Part shown: one piece after another, positions 18,708 through 21,282 of the stretch
How positions within the stretch are numbered: position 1 is the first letter of the stretch
Layout: each line of letters begins with the position of its first letter
Virus record (IMG/VR): IMGVR_UViG_3300025828_000237
Location: 1-21,282 of that record
Length of the DNA: 21,282 nt
Origin: a virus
Reading direction: 5' to 3' (one strand)
Position numbers and translations under genes: made by a program
Notes under the pieces: model-generated
What the model was told of the DNA's origin: nothing
Databases searched by the model: none
What the model saw: the letters and a program-made list of their open reading frames with translations, nothing else

Positions 18708-19263
18708 GCCCCCTTCGCGGGAGAGTCTTTCGCATTATGCGCAGGAACTCCGTACGGAAGGGTGGTCTGGTCGGCCTAGTGATTCTTAGGGCCCTTTAGG
18801 GCCCTTTTGAGCCCCTTTAGGGGCTCTTTAGGGCTCTTTAGAGCCCTTAGTTAGCTCTGAAAGAGCTAGGGGGATGATTGAGGTTTAAGCTCTATAGAGC
18901 TTAGGGAGGCTTTAAAGCCCTAAAGGGCTTCAATGAAGCTCTACGAGCTTTAGGGGCTTTTTAAAGCTCATAGAGCTTTAGAGAGCTTGGGAGTCTTTAG
19001 AGGCTTTTAAGCCTCTAGGTGGTTGATTTCCTTGTGAGATCTGTAAAGATCTCAGGGGTCTTAGGGGCTAATCTTAGCCCCTAAGCGTCTCTGGAGTGAC
19101 CGTCAAGAGCCCCTTAGGGCTCTTCAGGGCTCTTTCAAGCCCTTCAGGGCTTGGGAGATCTCCGTAGGAGATAAGGCTGGAGTCTGATCTTTAAGCCCCT
19201 TAGGGGCTTAGGGGGTCGGGGCAGGCTGCCATGGGGGGTCACTCCTTTAATATACTCCTGCTT

Positions 19264-19292
19264 ACGATGGATAAAGGAGTTGAGGGTGTCAA
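19264..19292 (-). promoter_or_regulatory. Possible phage promoter, CATnnT type
   Basis: Minus strand: TTGACA (19287-19292), 17 bp, CATCGT (19264-19269). The -35 and spacing match the promoter repeats and the -10 has the same CAT..T form, but the flanks are not conserved. It would produce a leader of more than 600 nt to the first gene, passing through the palindrome-rich stretch. Confidence 0.4.
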
Positions 19293-19353
19293 GTGGCGGC
19301 TTAGAAGCCCTAAGAGCCTCTAAGCATCCCTAAGAGCTTTAAAGACCCCCAAT

Positions 19354-19386
19354 AAAAAACCCCCTAGCCCTAACAGGACTAGGAGG
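19354..19386 (-). terminator. Intrinsic terminator in the palindrome-rich stretch
   Basis: Minus strand: CCTCCTAG pairs with CTAGGGGG, extended inward by TCCT/AGGG with a GTT loop, and six Ts follow directly. It is about 165 nt downstream of the consensus minus-strand promoter at 19559-19587 and would stop most transcripts from it. Confidence 0.75.
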
Positions 19387-19552
19387 TCTTATGAGATCTT
19401 AGGGCCCCTTAGGGCTCTAAGGGGTGCTATAGCACCCTTTATACATCTTAGGGAATACTTTAATAATTTATTATGTTACCCCTTTAGAGCCCTAAGGGCC
19501 CTTTAGAGCCCTAAGATCTAGGGTAACCCTAATTCACCCCCGAGGCTCGTTA
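19354..19552 (-). ncRNA. Possible phage small RNA (~200 nt)
   Basis: A consensus sigma70 promoter (19559-19587) and an intrinsic terminator (19354-19386) bracket about 200 nt with no ORF longer than nine codons. The interval holds several strong palindromes (GGGTGCTATAGCACCC; repeated AGAGCCCTAAGG units). It could be a stand-alone structured RNA, or the attenuated leader of the whole minus-strand early transcript. No known RNA family is recognised. Confidence 0.45.
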
Positions 19553-19558
19553 CTCGCC

Positions 19559-19587
19559 ATTATACAGGTAGATTAAAGATCTGTCAA
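19559..19587 (-). promoter_or_regulatory. Consensus sigma70 promoter, leftward
   Basis: Minus strand: TTGACA (19582-19587), 17 bp, TATAAT (19559-19564), full consensus with optimal spacing. It is the outermost minus-strand promoter and is back to back with the rightward promoter at 19618-19646. This divergent pair marks the switch between the leftward small-gene/replication arm and the rightward packaging arm. Confidence 0.85.
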
Positions 19588-19617
19588 GACTTTTTTTAAA
19601 TATTTTATAATCTCCTA

Positions 19618-19646
19618 TTGACAAGTGGCGGCTCAAGGGCTATAAT
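19618..19646 (+). promoter_or_regulatory. Consensus sigma70 promoter, rightward (terminase operon)
   Basis: TTGACA (19618-19623), 17 bp, TATAAT (19641-19646), full consensus. The first ATG is 7 nt after the -10 box, the same distance as in the HNH promoter, so the message would be leaderless or nearly so. The sequence TATAATAG after the spacer is identical in both. Confidence 0.85.
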
Positions 19647-19653
19647 AGACACT

Positions 19654-19866
19654 ATGCTATATGTGTTTCCTAATGGCCCCATAGAGCCCTCAGCAGCCCT
19701 TCAGAAGGCCCTAGAGGATGTTTCTATCCTAGATGAGGTGTTGGTATTGGGTATGACTAAAGACGCTGAGATCGTCTTATATAGCTCCTCAGATGATATA
19801 CGAGATATATTACTCCTTATCGAATTAGTGAAAGCTAGATGGATCTATGACCTCGAAGAAGAATGA
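19654..19866 (+). CDS. Hypothetical protein (70 aa), first gene of the terminase operon
   Basis: The start is set at ATG 19654 (MLYVFPNGPIEPSAALQK). The longer frame would begin with TTG inside the promoter -35 box and is not credible. The protein has alternating beta and helix predictions (DEVLVLGMTKDAEIVLYSS, then DIRDILLLIELVKARWI) and an acidic end. It overlaps the small terminase gene by 20 nt. There is no Shine-Dalgarno; translation probably begins at the very 5' end of the mRNA. The family is unknown. Confidence 0.6.
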   Translation: MLYVFPNGPIEPSAALQKALEDVSILDEVLVLGMTKDAEIVLYSSSDDIRDILLLIELVKARWIYDLEEE

Positions 19867-20290
19867 AACTTATTTACCTAGCCCCCAAAGGTATGGGAAG
19901 CGTGAGCTAACAGAGATGCAACTGAAGCTCCTAGATAGCCTTGAAGAAGCTAATTATAATCCAATAGAAGCAGCAAAGCTAGCAGGGTACAAACACCCCG
20001 TAAGTGCTGTACGTGCTGTGCGAGAGGAGCTGTCAGCCCTTATTGATGACATGATTGCTAATAGTGCCCTAGAGGCTGCTAAGACTATTAGGGATATTAT
20101 GGTAAGCCCTGTACCTGTACCTCAAGCCCGTGAAAGGATGGAAGCAGCGAAAACAACACTCGACAGAGCTGGACATGCCAAAAAGGAGCTAGTGGATGTG
20201 AGGCATACAGTTAAAGGAGGGGTCTTTATTATCCCTGAGAAAGAGCCTATTGATATCCCTGCAGAGGATGCGGTGATCATAGATGAGTGA
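19847..20290 (+). CDS. terS: Terminase small subunit
   Basis: This 147-aa protein sits two genes before the large subunit. An N-terminal helix-turn-helix is visible in ANYNPIEAAKLAGYKHPVSA with a preceding recognition-like helix (LTEMQLKLLDSLEEA). This is the arrangement used by small terminase subunits to bind the packaging site. The middle is helical (ALEAAKTIRDIMV, then ARERMEAAKTTLDRAG), suitable for ring assembly, and the C-terminus is acidic and Pro-rich. The family match is by pattern and position. It overlaps the next gene by 8 nt. Confidence 0.75.
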   Translation: MTSKKNETYLPSPQRYGKRELTEMQLKLLDSLEEANYNPIEAAKLAGYKHPVSAVRAVREELSALIDDMIANSALEAAKTIRDIMVSPVPVPQARERMEAAKTTLDRAGHAKKELVDVRHTVKGGVFIIPEKEPIDIPAEDAVIIDE

Positions 20291-20609
20291 TTACCCTGTA
20301 GCCTATAATAAGAATGGTAAGCCCCCGTATGGCTATGAGCCTCTAGAAGATGGGGAGAAGTACTTCCAACCCAATGATAAAGTATTGGACAAGCTAGTAG
20401 AGACAATCAATTATATTAATATGGAAGCCCTAAGCATACGAGAAGGGGCTATCTACCTTACATACCATGCAGACCGGCCTATAACCTATGAGGGCTTGAG
20501 GTTAATAATTAGAGATGAGCGACACCCAATATACGAAAGTACGAGAGGAGAATCCCTTAGAGGAACTGACAGCCTCCAAAGTCCAGAGGCTACTCAAGGA
20601 GTATCCTGA
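20283..20609 (+). CDS. Hypothetical protein (108 aa) overlapping the terminase large subunit start
   Basis: The ORF begins MSDYPVAYNKNGKPPYGYEP. A possible helix-turn-helix (LSIREGAIYLTYHADRPITY) lies in the middle. It begins inside the small terminase end and overlaps the large subunit start by 95 nt in another frame, which is longer than most overlaps here. It may be a packaging accessory protein. Either its C-terminal tail or the first ~30 residues of the large subunit are under dual-frame constraint, or the true large-subunit start is further down. Confidence 0.6.
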   Translation: MSDYPVAYNKNGKPPYGYEPLEDGEKYFQPNDKVLDKLVETINYINMEALSIREGAIYLTYHADRPITYEGLRLIIRDERHPIYESTRGESLRGTDSLQSPEATQGVS

Positions 20610-21282
20610 GCTTTGGGAGATCTATCCAGAGCTTTATAAGACAGATTCCTCCGGTAACTTTATTCTCACTAAAGCGGGTGTACCTGCAAGGAAACAAGGT
20701 AAATTACCCGGAAGCCCCCATAATCTCCATAGTGAGACTAAAAAGAAAAGGGCGGCTAAGCAGGCCCGAGATAGAGTTAGAGAAGAACAACAGCGAGTTA
20801 AGAAGCTAGAAGCAAAAGTTAAAGAGGCCCAGAAGAAAGCTGAAAAGACTAAAGAGGCTTTAAATAAACTTGATGGGCGCTCAAAGAATCAGCTAATAAC
20901 TAAAGAGGAACTAGATAGGCTACCTCAGGCTGTAAGAGATCAGATAGCCAATGAGGAATCTGAGGTAATCTTTAAGCCCAATCCGGGGCCACAGGAACAT
21001 TTCTTAGGAGCAGGAGAAAAAGATGTCTTATTTGGGGGAGCAGCCGGAGGGGGAAAAAGCTATGCGATGCTTGTTGATCCCCTTAGGTTCTGCCATATAG
21101 GGGACGCCCGGGCACTGCTCATTAGAAGGACTATGCCAGAACTCCGTGAGCTTATCGACAAGTCTTTTGAATTATATCCAAAGGCTTTTCCCGGTGCCAA
21201 GTTCAGACAGCAAGACAAAATCTGGACATTTCCCTCAGGGGCTAAGTTAGAGTTCGGGTACTGCGAGAAGGACAGTGACGTC
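20515..21282 (+). CDS. terL: Terminase large subunit, N-terminal part (runs off the window)
   Basis: The frame is open from ATG 20515 (MSDTQYTKVREENPLEELTA) to the right edge, 256 codons. An N-terminal extension of ~145 residues includes a Lys/Glu/Ala-rich coiled coil (EQQRVKKLEAKVKEAQKKAE). The ATPase then begins with KPNPGPQEHF (adenine-binding region) and Walker A LFGGAAGGGKSYAML, followed by ALLIRRTMPELRELI and PGAKFRQQDKIWTFPSGA, all typical of large terminases that power DNA packaging. Walker B and the nuclease domain lie beyond the window. The upstream ribosome site is weak, so coupling to the overlapping ORF is likely. Confidence 0.9.
   Translation, partial: MSDTQYTKVREENPLEELTASKVQRLLKEYPELWEIYPELYKTDSSGNFILTKAGVPARKQGKLPGSPHNLHSETKKKRAAKQARDRVREEQQRVKKLEAKVKEAQKKAEKTKEALNKLDGRSKNQLITKEELDRLPQAVRDQIANEESEVIFKPNPGPQEHFLGAGEKDVLFGGAAGGGKSYAMLVDPLRFCHIGDARALLIRRTMPELRELIDKSFELYPKAFPGAKFRQQDKIWTFPSGAKLEFGYCEKDSDV

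Larger units (their letters stand above)
18788..19551. repeat. Gene-free stretch packed with short perfect palindromes
   Basis: About 760 bp without a supported gene. It consists largely of small inverted repeats built on AGCCC/GGGCT, GAGCTC-like and AGATCT-like arms. Examples: AGGGCCC-TTTA-GGGCCCT (18788-18805), GAGCCCC-TTTA-GGGGCTC (18809-18826), AGGGCTC-TTTA-GAGCCCT (18830-18847), TAAAGCTC-ATA-GAGCTTTA (18962-18980), TGAGATCT-GTAA-AGATCTCA (19035-19054), a 12-bp-arm repeat at 19060-19085, TAAGCCCC-TTA-GGGGCTTA (19192-19210) and GGGTGCTATAGCACCC (19422-19437). One weak promoter, one terminator and a possible small RNA lie inside it. It may serve as a structured leader, replication region or regulatory RNA source; nothing decides between these. 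Confidence 0.8.

Noticed and set aside
18371-18799. 142-aa plus-strand open frame opposite the 123-aa gene
   Set aside because: It is antisense to a gene with a promoter and ribosome site. The palindromes make both strands look similar, which keeps the opposite frame open by symmetry.
18788-19551. A CRISPR array or direct-repeat array
   Set aside because: The elements are palindromes with different arms and irregular distances; there are no identical repeats separated by constant-length spacers.

Overview
This window looks like part of the genome of a lytic tailed dsDNA bacteriophage, probably environmental or marine. It carries a T7-type replisome (family A DNA polymerase, primase-helicase with an N-terminal zinc motif, ssDNA-binding protein with an acidic tail). 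It also has ThyX, a two-gene terminase and many very short overlapping ORFs, and no cellular housekeeping genes. No phage RNA polymerase is visible. The recognisable promoters are of host sigma70 type (TTGACA, 17-18 bp spacer, TATAAT-like), so the genes here are probably read by host RNA polymerase.

Layout. Nearly everything left of about 19.56 kb is on the minus strand. Genes right of 19.65 kb (a small ORF, terminase small subunit, an unknown ORF, terminase large subunit running off the right edge) are on the plus strand. A divergent pair of consensus promoters at 19559-19646 separates the two arms. From right to left the minus arm holds: (a) 19.55-18.6 kb, a gene-free stretch packed with short perfect palindromes and containing a promoter-terminator unit that could make a ~200-nt RNA; (b) 18.6-14.7 kb, small early-type ORFs, including several below 60 codons (two probable single-span membrane peptides, a zinc-ribbon peptide), with copies of a phage-specific promoter repeat; (c) 14.6-8.1 kb, an amide-bond-forming operon: ATP-grasp ligase, gamma-glutamylcyclotransferase-like protein, a 275-aa unknown, class II glutamine amidotransferase, COOH-NH2 ligase, a 205-aa unknown and an amidoligase; (d) 8.1-5.6 kb, small ORFs, a nucleotidyltransferase-like protein, ThyX and a possible pyrimidine-dimer glycosylase family protein; (e) 5.6-0.2 kb, ssb, a tRNA-like element, helicase-primase, DNA polymerase and a sulfotransferase-like protein.

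A plus-strand HNH endonuclease with its own promoter sits inside the amidoligase operon, between the ATP-grasp gene and the next operon gene, and looks like a mobile intruder.

How the parts may work together. Block (e) with ThyX is the replication and nucleotide supply module. Block (c) combines enzymes that make amide or peptide bonds (ATP-grasp, two amidoligases), supply or remove ammonia or glutamine amide (amidotransferase) and act on gamma-glutamyl linkages (cyclotransferase). This is the composition expected for a phage peptide-tagging or metabolite-conjugating pathway whose product is unknown. The most unusual structural signal is in (a) and (b). A 372-bp gene at 18230-18601 carries thirteen different perfect mini-hairpins about 20-35 nt apart, and the same architecture continues through neighbouring genes and the non-coding stretch.
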